Shown: positions 10,255 through 20,200 of the stretch, piece by piece
How the letters are laid out: every line of letters starts with the position of its first letter
Position numbering within the stretch: the stretch's first letter is position 1
The notes under the pieces: generated by a model
Seen by the model: only the letters and a program-made list of their open reading frames with translations
What the model was told of the DNA's origin: nothing
Databases searched by the model: none
Origin: Luteimonas saliphila
GTDB lineage: Bacteria; Pseudomonadota; Gammaproteobacteria; Xanthomonadales; Xanthomonadaceae
Length of the DNA stretch: 64,000 nt
Direction of reading: 5' to 3'
Assembly (NCBI RefSeq): GCF_016774335.1
Contig: NZ_JAETWA010000035.1
Location: forward strand, 81,133-145,132
Made by a program: the position numbers and the translations under genes

Positions 10255-10617
10255 ATGTCCAGCATCGATTCCTATGCCGAACTGACCCGTGCCGTGTCGA
10301 AGAACCTGGCGCCGCTGCGCACCCACAATCCCGACGTGATGCAGGGCTTCGGCGCGCTCAGCAAGGCGGCGCTGGCCGCCGGCGCGCTGGACGAGAAGAC
10401 CAAGGAGCTGATCGCGATGGCGATCGGGGTGGCCGCGCGCTGCGATGCCTGCCTCGGATTCCATGCCAAGGCGCTGGTCCGCCTCGGGGCGACGCCGGAG
10501 GAATTCCGCGAGATGCTCGGCGTCGCCGTGTACATGGGCGGCGGGCCGTCGCTGATGTACGCAGCGAACGCGCAGGCCGCGTTCGACGAGTTCTCCGCCG
10601 CGGCGCCGGCGGCCTGA
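10255..10617 (+). CDS. carboxymuconolactone decarboxylase/AhpD-family protein
   Basis: A 120-residue CMD/AhpD-fold protein. The motif AARCDACLGFHAKAL (around residues 60-74) gives the CxxC and the His two residues beyond, the redox core of AhpD-like alkylhydroperoxidases. It sits 55 bases after the second rhodanese on the same strand with CGGAG before the ATG, so it is probably the last gene of the rightward operon. It may recycle a thiol or reduce hydroperoxides or persulfides; the reaction is not established for this subgroup. Confidence 0.88.
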   Translation: MSSIDSYAELTRAVSKNLAPLRTHNPDVMQGFGALSKAALAAGALDEKTKELIAMAIGVAARCDACLGFHAKALVRLGATPEEFREMLGVAVYMGGGPSLMYAANAQAAFDEFSAAAPAA

Positions 10618-10626
10618 GCCTGTCGT

Positions 10627-10800
10627 CTACTCCTCCCCGGCGTGGCGCTCGCGCCAGCGCGCGAGGCGTTCGCGGTAGTGCCGCAGCGCCTCGGCATGGA
10701 GATCGTGGATGCACGGATCGCAGCCGCCGTCGCAGCAATCGCCGGGCAGTGGCGGCTCCGGCGGCTCGGGGCGGGGATCGTCGGCGGGAGGGGCGGGCAT
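10627..10800 (-). CDS. small oxidoreductase-like domain protein, Cys-rich (57 aa)
   Basis: A 57-residue ORF reading from ATG at 10800 to TAG. It has a proline-rich N-terminus (residues 1-19) followed by GDCCDGGCDPCIHDLHAEAL: a CC pair at 22-23 and single cysteines at 27 and 30, then a charged helix. This pattern is the short 'oxidoreductase-like' N-terminal domain (Pfam Oxidored-like) common in proteobacteria and in mitochondrial oxidoreductases; its role is unknown, metal or cluster binding is plausible. It is convergent with the AhpD-like gene, nine bases from its stop. Confidence 0.8.
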   Translation of the reverse strand: MPAPPADDPRPEPPEPPLPGDCCDGGCDPCIHDLHAEALRHYRERLARWRERHAGEE

Positions 10801-10965
10801 GTTCAACGTCGCGGCTCGCTGCGCGTCGGTGCGCGGATCGGCGGCTTGGCCTGCGATTGTACGGACGGCGCAGCGGTGCGGTCGTGATCGGGAACGCGTC
10901 GCGCGCCGCCAGGCGACGGGCGCGGCCGCAACCGCCAGGTGGTCCGGGCCGGCGCTTTGCGCGGC

Positions 10966-13323
10966 TCAGCCGCGCCGCGCGCGCGCGAACGCTTCGGCCA
11001 GTGCGTTGTCCGCCGGGGCGCCGCCCTGGCGGGGTGCGTTGGCGGCGGGCCGCGAGCCGCGCGTGCCGCGTCCCGGGCCTCGCCCTTGTCCATCGCGCGG
11101 GCCGTCGCTCGTCCGGGTGTCGCGCGGGACGGGCGCATCGTCCAGGCGGCAGGTGAGCGCGATGCGCTTGCGCGCGACATCCACCTCCAGCACCTTCACC
11201 TTGACGATGTCGCCGGCCTTCACCACCTCGCGCGGATCCTTCACGAAGCGGTCGGACAGCGCCGAGATGTGCACCAGCCCGTCCTGGTGCACGCCGATGT
11301 CGACGAAGGCGCCGAACGCGGCGACGTTGCTCACCACCCCCTCCAGCACCATGCCGGCGCGCAGGTCGCGGATGTCCTCGACGCCGTCGGCGAACTTCGC
11401 CGCGCGGAACTCGGGGCGCGGGTCGCGGCCGGGCTTCTCGAGTTCGGCGAGGATGTCGCGCACCGTCGGTTCGCCGAAGCGCGCGTCGGTGAACTGCGAG
11501 GGCTGCAGCGCGCGCACGAAGGCGCCGTCGCCGAGCAGCGCGCGGATCGGCTTGCCGGTGGCGGCGAGGATGCGCTCGACCACCGGGTAGGCTTCCGGGT
11601 GCACCGCGGAGGCGTCGAGCGGTTCGTCGCCGTCGGCGATGCGCAGGAAGCCCGCGCACTGCTCGAACGTCCTCTCGCCCAGGCGTGGCACCTGGAGCAG
11701 CTCGCGGCGCGACCGGAACGGGCCATGCGCATCGCGATGGGCGACGATGTTCTCCGCCACCGTCGCCGTCAGCCCGGCCACGCGCGCCAGCAGCGCGCCC
11801 GACGCGGTGTTGACGTGAACGCCCACCGCGTTCACGCAATCCTCGACCCGCGCATCGAGCGCGCGTGCGAGCCGGTACTGGTCGATGTCGTGCTGGTACT
11901 GGCCGACGCCGATCGCCTTCGGCTCGATCTTCACCAGTTCCGCCAGCGGGTCCTGCAGCCGCCGTGCGATCGAGACCGCACCGCGCAGCGAGACGTCCAG
12001 CCCCGGGAATTCCTTCGCCGCCAGCTCGGACGCCGAATACACCGAGGCGCCGGCCTCGCTCACCACCAGCTTCTGCATCCGCAGCTCCGGCGCGCGCCCG
12101 AGCAGTTCGCCGGCGAGCCTGTCGGTCTCGCGCGAGGCGGTGCCGTTGCCGATCGCGATCAGCTGCACGCCATGCGCGCGGCACAGTTTCTCCAGCGTCG
12201 CCAGCGAGGCATCCCACTGCCGTCGCGGCTCGTGCGGATGGATGGTGTCGGTGGCGACCAGCTTGCCGGTGGCATCGACCACCGCCACCTTCACGCCGGT
12301 GCGCAGGCCGGGGTCGAGCCCCAGCACCGCCTTCGCGCCGGCCGGCGCGGCCAGCAGCAGGTCCTTGAGATTGTCGCCGAACACGGCGATCGCCTCGGCC
12401 TCGGCCTTCTCGCGCGCCTGTGCGAACAGGTCGATCAGCAGGTGCAGGTGCAGCTTCGCCTTCCACGCCAGGCGGCAGGCGCTGCGCAGCCAGGCGTCGG
12501 CAGGGCGGCCGCGATCGGCGATGCCGGCGCGCACCGCGATCCGGCCTTCGGCGTACAGGTGGCCGGCCTCGGCATCGGCGCCCGGTTCGAGGTCGAGGGT
12601 GAGGAATTCCTCGCGGCGGCCGCGCAGCAGCGCCAGCAGGCGATGCGAGGGGATCTTCGCCAGCGGCTCGGCGTGGTCGAAGTAGTCGCGGAACTTCTCG
12701 CCGGCGGCCTCTTTGCCCTCGACCACCTTCGCGCGGATCACGCCCTTGGCCTCGAGCCAACCGCGCAACTCGCCGATCAGCGCCGCATCCTCGCCCCAGC
12801 GTTCGATCAGGATCGCGCGCGCGCCTTCCAGCGCGGCTTTCGCATCGGCGACGCCCTTGCCGGCATCGACGAACGCGGCGGCGTACGCTTCCGGTACGCG
12901 CGACGGATCGGCCAGCAGGCCGTCGGCCAGCGGCTCCAGCCCGGCCTCGCGCGCGATCTGCGCGCGGGTGCGGCGCCTGGGCTTGTAGGGCAGGTACAGG
13001 TCTTCCAGCCGCGCTTTGCTGTCGGCGGCCTCGATCTCGCCGCGCAGCGCGTCGTCGAGCTTGCCCTGCTCGTCGATGCTGGCGAGGATCGCCGAGCGTC
13101 GCTGTTCCAGTTCGCGCAGGTAGACCAGGCGCGTTTCGAGGTTGCGCAGCTGGGTATCGTCGAGGCCGCCGGTCACTTCCTTGCGGTAGCGCGCGATGAA
13201 CGGCACGGTCGCGCCCTCGTCCAGCAGGGCGATGGCGGCGATGGCCTGCGCGGGCCTGGCACCGATCTCGTCGGCGATGGTCTGCGAAATCCTGCGTGCG
13301 AGCGCGGGCGAAACGTCGGTCAT
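10966..13323 (-). CDS. tex: Tex, S1-domain RNA-binding transcription accessory protein
   Basis: A 785-residue Tex/YhgF protein. Order: N-terminal helical Tex domain with [20 protein letters not shown] (residues ~36-55), the YqgF/RNase H-like domain ([18 protein letters not shown] near 325), helix-hairpin-helix repeats including [14 protein letters not shown], and a C-terminal S1 domain ([20 protein letters not shown] through [14 protein letters not shown], about residues 645-720). The tail after S1 is Gly/Arg-rich, about 60 residues, longer than in E. coli Tex. The protein binds RNA and associates with the transcription machinery. Confidence 0.96.
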   Translation of the reverse strand: MTDVSPALARRISQTIADEIGARPAQAIAAIALLDEGATVPFIARYRKEVTGGLDDTQLRNLETRLVYLRELEQRRSAILASIDEQGKLDDALRGEIEAADSKARLEDLYLPYKPRRRTRAQIAREAGLEPLADGLLADPSRVPEAYAAAFVDAGKGVADAKAALEGARAILIERWGEDAALIGELRGWLEAKGVIRAKVVEGKEAAGEKFRDYFDHAEPLAKIPSHRLLALLRGRREEFLTLDLEPGADAEAGHLYAEGRIAVRAGIADRGRPADAWLRSACRLAWKAKLHLHLLIDLFAQAREKAEAEAIAVFGDNLKDLLLAAPAGAKAVLGLDPGLRTGVKVAVVDATGKLVATDTIHPHEPRRQWDASLATLEKLCRAHGVQLIAIGNGTASRETDRLAGELLGRAPELRMQKLVVSEAGASVYSASELAAKEFPGLDVSLRGAVSIARRLQDPLAELVKIEPKAIGVGQYQHDIDQYRLARALDARVEDCVNAVGVHVNTASGALLARVAGLTATVAENIVAHRDAHGPFRSRRELLQVPRLGERTFEQCAGFLRIADGDEPLDASAVHPEAYPVVERILAATGKPIRALLGDGAFVRALQPSQFTDARFGEPTVRDILAELEKPGRDPRPEFRAAKFADGVEDIRDLRAGMVLEGVVSNVAAFGAFVDIGVHQDGLVHISALSDRFVKDPREVVKAGDIVKVKVLEVDVARKRIALTCRLDDAPVPRDTRTSDGPRDGQGRGPGRGTRGSRPAANAPRQGGAPADNALAEAFARARRG

Positions 13324-13425
13324 GGCATCGTGCGGCAGGCGGCGGCATGCCGCGGAAGCGCGATTGTGGCAACGACGGGCGCGAACCGGTACCCGTTGAC
13401 AACCGGGGACGCGTGGCGTCGCAGG

Positions 13426-13803
13426 TCAGGCGTCGCGCACGGCCGAGTCGTCGGGTCGGTGCCGGCGCCAGGGCAGCGGCACGTTCAGCAGGATCAGGGC
13501 CAGCCAGGCGAGCCGGCTGGAGGCCGATTCGCGGTCGGGTGCGCGCAGCGCGGCATCGAGCGGGGCGGCCTCGTCGTCGATCGCGTACGCGCCTTCGTCC
13601 ATCGCGCGCAGGATCGCGCGGGCGCGCACGGCGTCGACATCGGCCACCCGCACGCGGGCGCCGCCGATCGCCAGCCGCCATTCCCAGTTCGCGAGCGCGA
13701 GGTGTTCGTCGCCGACATGCGCCTCGATGCCCTCGGACACCAGCAGGCCGCGCGCGATCTGCGCTTCGATCGGGTCGAGGTAGCTGGCGACGTTGGTGAA
13801 CAT
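13426..13803 (-). CDS. DUF2007-type putative signal-transducing protein
   Basis: A 125-residue protein. The first ~70 residues match the DUF2007 pattern (YLDPIEAQIARGLLVSEGIEAHVGDEHLA...), a small alpha-beta domain of unknown function seen across proteobacteria. A short hydrophobic segment (LAWLALILLNVPLPW, residues ~98-112) near the C-terminus may be a membrane anchor. It lies about 100 bases upstream of tex on the same strand and could be read with it. No signal peptide. Confidence 0.8.
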   Translation of the reverse strand: MFTNVASYLDPIEAQIARGLLVSEGIEAHVGDEHLALANWEWRLAIGGARVRVADVDAVRARAILRAMDEGAYAIDDEAAPLDAALRAPDRESASSRLAWLALILLNVPLPWRRHRPDDSAVRDA

Positions 13804-14015
13804 GCGGGGACGCCCGTGGCGCGGGTGCTTCGCGCGTGGGGACAGGCTACGCTAGTGTGCGGGCTCCGGGGTGAATGCGCGTGTCCGGTCTCCCGGCGAG
13901 CCCCGCGGTCCATGCATGCCGCGCGCGCAGGACCGCAACGCAGCCCGTCCGCACCGGACCATGGCCGGACCGGAGGACGACCAGACCAGGCCCGTGGGCC
14001 GCAAGGGCATTGCGC

Positions 14016-15332
14016 ATGAACATCCAGAAGCTCCTCCCGCATGCTTTCCGCGCGACCTGCCTGGCGGCGGTTATCGCCATCGCCGGTTGCGGTGGCAGCG
14101 CCGACAGCCCGCCGGCGCCCGCCGTCGAAGGCGATGTCGCCGCGCCGAGCCGCATCGAGGACTGGCCGCTGCCGCCGACCCTGCCCGGTTCGGCGTCGCC
14201 GAGCCTGGCGGCCACGCCCGACGGCAAGCTCCTGCTGGGCTGGATCAACTCGCAGAAAGGTCGTCGCCACATCTTCCAGTTCAGCACCTGGGCACCGGCC
14301 TGGGGGCGCTGGATGCACGCGATGACGACGGTCGCGGTCGGCAACAGCATGTTCGTGAACTGGGCCGACGTCCCGCACATGGCGGCGACGCCGGACGGCG
14401 CGCTGTGGGCGCACTGGCTGCAGAAGAGCGGCGAGGCCCCCTACGCCTACGACGTGGTGCTGACGCGTTCGCGCGACGGCGGCGCCAACTGGGCCGCCCC
14501 GGTGATGCCGCACGACGACGGCACCCGCACCGAGCACGGCTTCGTCTCGATGTGGGCGCAGGGCGATGGCGCGCTGGGCCTGGCCTGGCTGGATGGTCGC
14601 GAGACCGGCGCCGCCCATGGCGGCCACGAAGGCCACGACGGGCCGGGTACCGCGCAGGGCGCGATGACGCTGCGCGCCGCTGTGTTCGACGCCACGTTGC
14701 GGCGCAGCGCCGATGCGGTGATCGATGCGCGCGTGTGCGACTGCTGCCAGACGGCGGTCGCGCCGACCGCGAAGGGGCCGCTGCTGGTCTATCGCGGCCG
14801 CAGCGAGGACGAAGTGCGCGACATCCTCGCCACGCGCCATGACGGCAGCGCCTGGAGCGCGCCGCGGCCGGTGCACGCCGACGGCTGGACGATGCCGGCC
14901 TGCCCCGTCAACGGCCCGGATGTCGCGGCTGCGGGCAACGCGGTGGTGGTCGGCTGGTACACCGAGGCCGGTGGCGAGCCGGAGGTCCGGCTCGCGGCCA
15001 GCCGCGACGCCGGCGATGCGTTCGCCGCGGCGGTGACGCTCGACCGCGGCCAGCCGGTGCTCGGTCGCGTCGCGGTCGCGCTCGATGCGCGGCAGGCCTG
15101 GGTGCTGTGGATGCGCGAGGAAGGCGGGCGCCAGTCGCTGTGGCTGTCGCGACGCAGCCACGACCTGGCGACCGAACACGAGCGCGTGGAGGTGGCGACG
15201 GTGGCCGGCGAGGGCCGTGGCACCGGCTTCCCGCAACTGGCGGTGGTGGACGGCGTGGCCCACGTCGTCTGGACCGACGTCGTCGCGGGTCGGCCGAACC
15301 TCAGGGGTGCGCGCATTGTCGGCGGCGGATAA
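14016..15332 (+). CDS. sialidase-fold (BNR-type) lipoprotein with CDCC motif
   Basis: A 438-residue predicted lipoprotein; lipobox IAIAGC puts the lipid on C25. The rest looks like a beta-propeller: repeated SRDGGANW/SRDAGDAF Asp-box-like motifs and evenly spaced Trp-rich strands, as in exo-alpha-sialidase-like proteins. I see no catalytic sialidase triad with confidence. Two odd features stand out: VCDCCQT at residues 240-246 and a histidine-rich loop HGGHEGHD at 201-208, which together suggest metal binding. I chose ATG 14016 because it gives the signal peptide. The gene ends where an 85-base palindrome begins. Confidence 0.82.
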   Translation: MNIQKLLPHAFRATCLAAVIAIAGCGGSADSPPAPAVEGDVAAPSRIEDWPLPPTLPGSASPSLAATPDGKLLLGWINSQKGRRHIFQFSTWAPAWGRWMHAMTTVAVGNSMFVNWADVPHMAATPDGALWAHWLQKSGEAPYAYDVVLTRSRDGGANWAAPVMPHDDGTRTEHGFVSMWAQGDGALGLAWLDGRETGAAHGGHEGHDGPGTAQGAMTLRAAVFDATLRRSADAVIDARVCDCCQTAVAPTAKGPLLVYRGRSEDEVRDILATRHDGSAWSAPRPVHADGWTMPACPVNGPDVAAAGNAVVVGWYTEAGGEPEVRLAASRDAGDAFAAAVTLDRGQPVLGRVAVALDARQAWVLWMREEGGRQSLWLSRRSHDLATEHERVEVATVAGEGRGTGFPQLAVVDGVAHVVWTDVVAGRPNLRGARIVGGG

Positions 15333-15335
15333 AGC

Positions 15336-15420
15336 CAAAACCGGGGTCGGAGTCGACTTTCCGGCAGCATCTTCGGGTGCGAGCGTTGCCGGGGGAAAGT
15401 CGACTCCGACCCCGGTTTTG
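15336..15420. repeat. 85-bp near-perfect palindrome (27-bp arms)
   Basis: Arms at 15336-15362 and 15394-15420 are perfect reverse complements over 27 bases; the stem can be extended by GGCA/TGCC across a three-base bulge, leaving a loop of about 20. The core AAAACCGGGGTCGGAGTCGACTTT resembles the ends of dispersed repeats associated with REP-type elements in gammaproteobacteria. It starts three bases after the lipoprotein stop and its right arm supplies the first codon of the pseudouridine synthase. It could also act as a transcription barrier, but no U tract follows. Confidence 0.85.
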
Positions 15421-16101
15421 TACGCCGATGCCTGGCTGGCCGTCGTCGACAAGCCGGCGGGCCTGATGGTGCACGACAGCGGGCTTGCGCGCGGCGAACA
15501 CGACTTCCTCGCCGACCGGCTGCGCGCGCAGTTCGGTCGGCCGGTGTTCCTCGTCCATCGGCTCGACCGCGCCACCAGCGGTTGCCTGCTGCTGGCCTTC
15601 GACCACGACACCGCGTCCGCGCTCGGCAAGGCGCTGATGGCGGGCAGCGTGGAGAAGCACTACCTCGCCGTGTGCCGAGGCTGGCCGGACGAGCGCTTCG
15701 CCATCGACCACCCGCTCGACGGCGGACCCGGCAAGCCGCTCAAGAAGCCCGCAGTCACCGCCTTCGAACGGCTGGCCACCTGCGAACTCGAGCTGCCCTC
15801 GGCCGGTTTCGCCACCTCGCGCTACGCGCTGCTGCGCGCGCAGCCCGCGACCGGCCGCTTCCGCCAGATCCGGCGCCACCTCAAGCACGCCTCGCACCAT
15901 CTGGTCGGCGATACCAGCCATGGAGACGGTCGCCACAACCGGCATTTCCGCATGCTCGGCATCCACCGCATGCTGCTGCATGCGCAGCGGCTGCGGTTCC
16001 CGCATCCGCACACGGGCGAGGTCATGGACATCGAGGCGCCACCGGATGCGGAGTTCGCGAAGGCGCTGGCCCTGTTCGAAGCCCCGGAGGCCGTGACATG
16101 A
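15418..16101 (+). CDS. truC: RluA-family pseudouridine synthase, TruC-like
   Basis: A ~227-residue pseudouridine synthase. The catalytic segment HRLDRATSG contains the family Asp, and the order LYADAWLAVVDKPAGLMVH, HYLAVCRGW, RFRQIRRHLKHASHHLVGD, HGDGRHNRHF, LGIHRMLLHA follows E. coli TruC (tRNA position 65). The start is uncertain: family members begin just before 'LYAD', which here falls on a TTG (15418) at the very edge of a palindromic repeat. In-frame GTG 15307 or TTG 15316 would add ~35 residues encoded by the repeat. The stop overlaps the arfB start by four bases. Confidence 0.85.
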   Translation: MYADAWLAVVDKPAGLMVHDSGLARGEHDFLADRLRAQFGRPVFLVHRLDRATSGCLLLAFDHDTASALGKALMAGSVEKHYLAVCRGWPDERFAIDHPLDGGPGKPLKKPAVTAFERLATCELELPSAGFATSRYALLRAQPATGRFRQIRRHLKHASHHLVGDTSHGDGRHNRHFRMLGIHRMLLHAQRLRFPHPHTGEVMDIEAPPDAEFAKALALFEAPEAVT

Positions 16102-16502
16102 GCCTGTCGATCCCCGAGGACGAACTGGTCGAACGCTTCGTGCGCGCCAGCGGCGCCGGCGGGCAGAACGTCAACAAGGTCGCGACCGCGGTCGAGCTGC
16201 GCTTCGACGTCGCCAACTCGCCCTCGCTGCCTGAGCCGGTGCGCGCGCGGCTGCTGGCGAAACGCGACCGGCGCATGACCGATGCCGGCGTGCTGGTGAT
16301 CCAGGCGCAGCGCTTCCGCACCCAGGAGCGCAACCGCCAGGACGCGCGCGAACGGCTGCAGGCCTTCGTCGAAGCCGGCCTGCACGCGCCCAAGCCGCGG
16401 ATCGCCACCCGGCCCTCGCGCGGCGCCAAGGAACGCCGGCTCGGCGAGAAACGCCAGCGTAGTACGATCAAGCAGTCGCGCGGCCGCCAGGAATGGGACT
16501 GA
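16098..16502 (+). CDS. arfB: alternative ribosome-rescue peptidyl-tRNA hydrolase ArfB
   Basis: A 134-residue ArfB/YaeJ/ICT1 protein. The GGQ motif of class-I release factors is present as SGAGGQNVNKVATAVELR near residues 18-35, and the C-terminus is the basic tail (RPSRGAKERRLGEKRQRSTIKQSR) that enters the empty mRNA channel of stalled ribosomes. It hydrolyses peptidyl-tRNA on non-stop ribosomes. ATG 16098 overlaps the TGA of the truC-like gene, so the two are co-translated. Confidence 0.95.
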   Translation: MSLSIPEDELVERFVRASGAGGQNVNKVATAVELRFDVANSPSLPEPVRARLLAKRDRRMTDAGVLVIQAQRFRTQERNRQDARERLQAFVEAGLHAPKPRIATRPSRGAKERRLGEKRQRSTIKQSRGRQEWD

Positions 16503-16536
16503 GGGGTCGCTACACAGGGCATCGCGTGGGGGGCGC

Positions 16537-17139
16537 ATGACCGCAAGCAACGAGATGGTCCCGCCGCTGCCGCCGAACGCGCCGCGGGTGAAGCCGAACG
16601 CGTTCACCCGCTGGCTGGGCCGCAGCGTGCTGCGGCTCGGCGGCTGGCGCGTGGCCGGCCAGCTGCCGGACGTGCCGAAGCTGGTGCTCATCGTCGCGCC
16701 GCATTCCTCGAACTGGGATGGCCTGTGGGGATTCGCGGCCAAGCTCGCGCTCGGCTTCGAGGTCCGGGTGCTGGGCAAGGCGCAACTGTTCTGGTGGCCG
16801 CTGGGGCCGCTGCTGCGCAGGCTGGGCGTGATCCCGATCGACCGCAGCGCGCCGCAGGGCACGGTCGGGCAGGCGGTCGGGATGATCCGCGGCAGCGATC
16901 GCATCTGGTACGCGCTCACCCCCGAAGGCACGCGCAAGCGCGTGGAGCGCTGGAAGAGCGGCTTCTGGAAGATCGCGCACGAGGCGCAGGTGCCGATCCT
17001 GCCGGCCTACTTCCACTATCCGGACAGGACCATCGGCATCGGCGCGCTGTTCCATACCAGCGGCGACATGGCGGCCGACATCGCCGCGCTACGCGAGTGG
17101 TATGCGCCGTGGATGGGCAGGAACCGCGGCACGGTGTGA
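16537..17139 (+). CDS. 1-acyl-sn-glycerol-3-phosphate acyltransferase-like protein
   Basis: A 200-residue member of the PlsC acyltransferase family. The catalytic HxxxxD box is read as PHSSNWDG (about residues 51-58), and the later TPEGTRKRVERWKSGFWKIA corresponds to the glycine/arginine substrate-binding motif. There is no clear signal peptide or long membrane helix. Members of this subgroup acylate lysophospholipids or related acceptors; the exact substrate is unknown. It follows arfB by 34 bases and is convergent with the TonB receptor gene. Confidence 0.88.
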   Translation: MTASNEMVPPLPPNAPRVKPNAFTRWLGRSVLRLGGWRVAGQLPDVPKLVLIVAPHSSNWDGLWGFAAKLALGFEVRVLGKAQLFWWPLGPLLRRLGVIPIDRSAPQGTVGQAVGMIRGSDRIWYALTPEGTRKRVERWKSGFWKIAHEAQVPILPAYFHYPDRTIGIGALFHTSGDMAADIAALREWYAPWMGRNRGTV

Positions 17140-17266
17140 GCGGGCGCCGCCGGGGCGGGACCGCCGCGGCGCTCGACGGCTGGCGCTTTCCGGACCCCTC
17201 CCCGGTACCTTCTCCGCGGCAGTGGATCGAAGCGCGGCCCTTCGGATGGCTTCCCCGGACGCTCCG

Positions 17267-20200
17267 CTACAGCGGCGCGCCGCCCAGCTTCCACGTGACT
17301 CGCACGAAATAGCTGCGGCCGAAAGAGTCGAACCAGGAGGTGTCGTAATAGGGATAGTTCGCCCAGGTCTGGTCCTCCGGAGGCATCCTGTCGAACAGGT
17401 TGTTCACCGTCAGCGACACGCGCAGGTGGTCGTTGATGCGGTAGGCCGAGCCAGCATTGAAGCGCCAGGTGGCCGGCGTCCAGGCATCGTTGTCGTAGTT
17501 GGCGACGCGGCCGACATAGGTGCCGAACAGGCTGCCCCCCCAGGCGCCCCGCTCCCAGTTCAGGCCCACGTTGCCCTTGCTGCGCGGCAGGGTGGTGGCG
17601 CTGAAACCCACGTCCAGCATGTCCTCGCTCGGATCGCCCGGGTACAGCTGCCGCGTATGGCGACGGGTCCAGTTGTAGTTGGCGCTGAAGCGGAACTCGC
17701 CGAAACCTGCGGTCCGGAGGCGGTAGTTCGCAGCGGCGTCGATACCCGAGGTTTCCTCGTTGGCGATGTTGATCGGGCTGAAGCGGACGCTGGTGATGAC
17801 CCCGTCCGGATCGCGGATCACGCGCGCCAGTGCATCCAGGCATGTCGGGGAGCCGGTGTCGACGCTCGCGCCGGTGTCGGTCGTGCCGATGCGGCAGTCG
17901 GCCTCGGTCTGGCGCAGCAGTTCGCGGTCCTGGGTCTGTACCTGGTTGGAGACGCGGATCCGGTAGTAGTCCAGCGCCAGGTCGAAGTTGGCCATCGGCG
18001 ACCACACCAGGCCCACCGTACTCGACTTGCTGGTCTCCACGTCGAGTTGCATGTTGCCGGTGTACACGTCGAAGGTACTGACGTCGTAGCTGCCGTCGTC
18101 GTAACAGTAGCCGTTGCTCACGCCGGGTTCTGCGGTGCGACAGTCGTAGTAGTCCGTGGCGAAGCGGGTGCGGTAGTAGTCCTCGGTCGCGAACAGGTAG
18201 TGCATGTCCGGGGCGCGGAAGCCGGTGCCGTGGGAGCCGCGCACCAGCAGCGAGTCGAACGGCCGCCACTCCAGGCCGGCGCTCCAGGTGAACTTGCCCG
18301 GGTCCTTGTCGGCATAGCTGTAACGGTCGTAGCGGCCGGCGACGCTGGCCTGCAGGGTGGAGGCCAAGGGCAGGCGCAGCTCGCCGGCGGCGCTCCAGCG
18401 GTCGCGGTCGCCGCTGCCGTCGCCGTAGCGCGGGCCGTAGTACGCATCCTCGGTCAGCGCCAGCGGATCGGGATTGATGTCGTAGGACTGGCGGCCGTAT
18501 TCGAGCGCGCCGGCGAAGCCGACGTCGCCGGCCGGCAGCGCGAACAGCTCGGGCGTGTTCGCGGTGACGCTGAGCGAGTCGTTCTTCGCCTCCGGATGCC
18601 AGGTCGACATGGCGCCGATGGCGGCGAACTCCTGCGGCGTCAGCGGCCGGAACAGGCGCTCCGGGTCGGGGTTGTAGATCGCATAGCCGTCCTCGTCGTA
18701 GCCCAGGCGCTCGCCGAGGAAGAAGCGGTTGGCGGCCTCGGCGCGGATGCGCGGCATGCCCACTTCGGCCTCGTAGCGCGAATGGTTGTAGGACGCCTCC
18801 CAGTCCCAGCTCTCCGCCAGTGCGCCGGCGAGCCCGGTGGTGACGGCGAAGGTCTTCTGGATGGTGGTGTTCATGCGGTTGCGCAGGCCGCCGACTTCCT
18901 CCGGCGTGAACTGGCGCGACCAGATCTGGTAGGTGCCGGTGCCGGCGTTGTAGAACATCTTGTTGCGGTAGTTCTGCGCCGAGGCCGGATCGTGGAACTC
19001 CCAGCCCATGTGGTCGCTGGCCACGTCGTTGCCGTTGGTTCCGGTGAGCAGGCGCACCTCCTGCCGCCCCAGCTGGGTGTCGGCGAACCAGCGCAACGTG
19101 TCGGAGAAGCGGTATTCGAACGAGCCGTAGGCGTTGAAACCCTTGCGCTCGCTGGTGATCGTGCGATACGCGATGGCGCGTTCGCTGCCGCAGTAGGGCT
19201 CGCCGAAGCGGTCTTCGGCCAGCGCGGTGGTGCCTTCGTTGAGGCCACCCAGCGCGGCGCAGCCGTCGGCCGGGGCGATGTTGGCGTCCTCGTCCCAGTC
19301 GTAGAGCTGGGCGACCAGACGGGGCAGCCGGCGGCGTGCGGTCGGCGCGTCCAGGGTCGAGTCCTGGATGTCGCGCTCGTAGCCCCACAGCGGACGCTTG
19401 TCGATCAGTTCCACGCCGGCGACCGCGTTGAAGTTGGCGCGCTCGAAGCCGGTGGTGACGGTCAGCACGTGCGATTCGCCGCCGCCGCGCGCGGTGTCGC
19501 CGTAGCGGTAGTCGATCGTCGTGCCGTCTGCGGACTTCTTGAGGATGAAGTTGATCACGCCGGCCATGGCATCGGAGCCGTACACCGCCGAGGCGCTGCC
19601 GGTGAGCACTTCGATGCGGTCGATCATGCCAAGCGGGATGTTGCCGATGTCGGTGAAGTTGCTGCGGCTGTTGAGCGGCAGCGGGAAATCGGCGATGCGT
19701 CGACCGTTGATCAGCACCAGCGTGTGGTTCGGGCCCAGGCCGCGCAGGTCGACCGCCTGCGCACCGGGCGTGGACTGCGCGCTGGTGGTGTTCTGCTGGC
19801 CCTGCACGCTGCCACTGGCCTGGCTGAGCGAGCGCAGCACCTCCGGAACGCTGGTCAGGCCGGCGGCCTGGATCTGTTCGGCGCTGATCACGGTGATCGG
19901 CGCCGGACCCTCGACCTGGGCGCGCGGGATGCGCGAGCCGGTGACCTGCACCGTCTGCAGTTCGGACACCTCGGGCTCGGGCTCGGGGACGGGCGGAGGC
20001 GGTGCCGGGGCCGCGGCCTGCGCCGTCGCAGCGGAGGCCGGCCCGGCCTGCGCCAGCAGCGGTTGCTTCACGACCAGCACGGCGCCGGATGCGTCCTCGC
20101 GGGCAGTGAAGCCGCTGCCGCGCAGCAACTGGTCGAGCGCCCGGCCCGCCGGCAGCCCGCGGGCGCCGGCGGTGCGCACGCCACGCATCTGGTCGGCGCG

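Noticed and set aside
10358..13681. 1107-codon open frame on the minus strand
   Set aside because: Arg/Ala/Pro-rich out-of-frame shadow of tex; no domains, no start signal.
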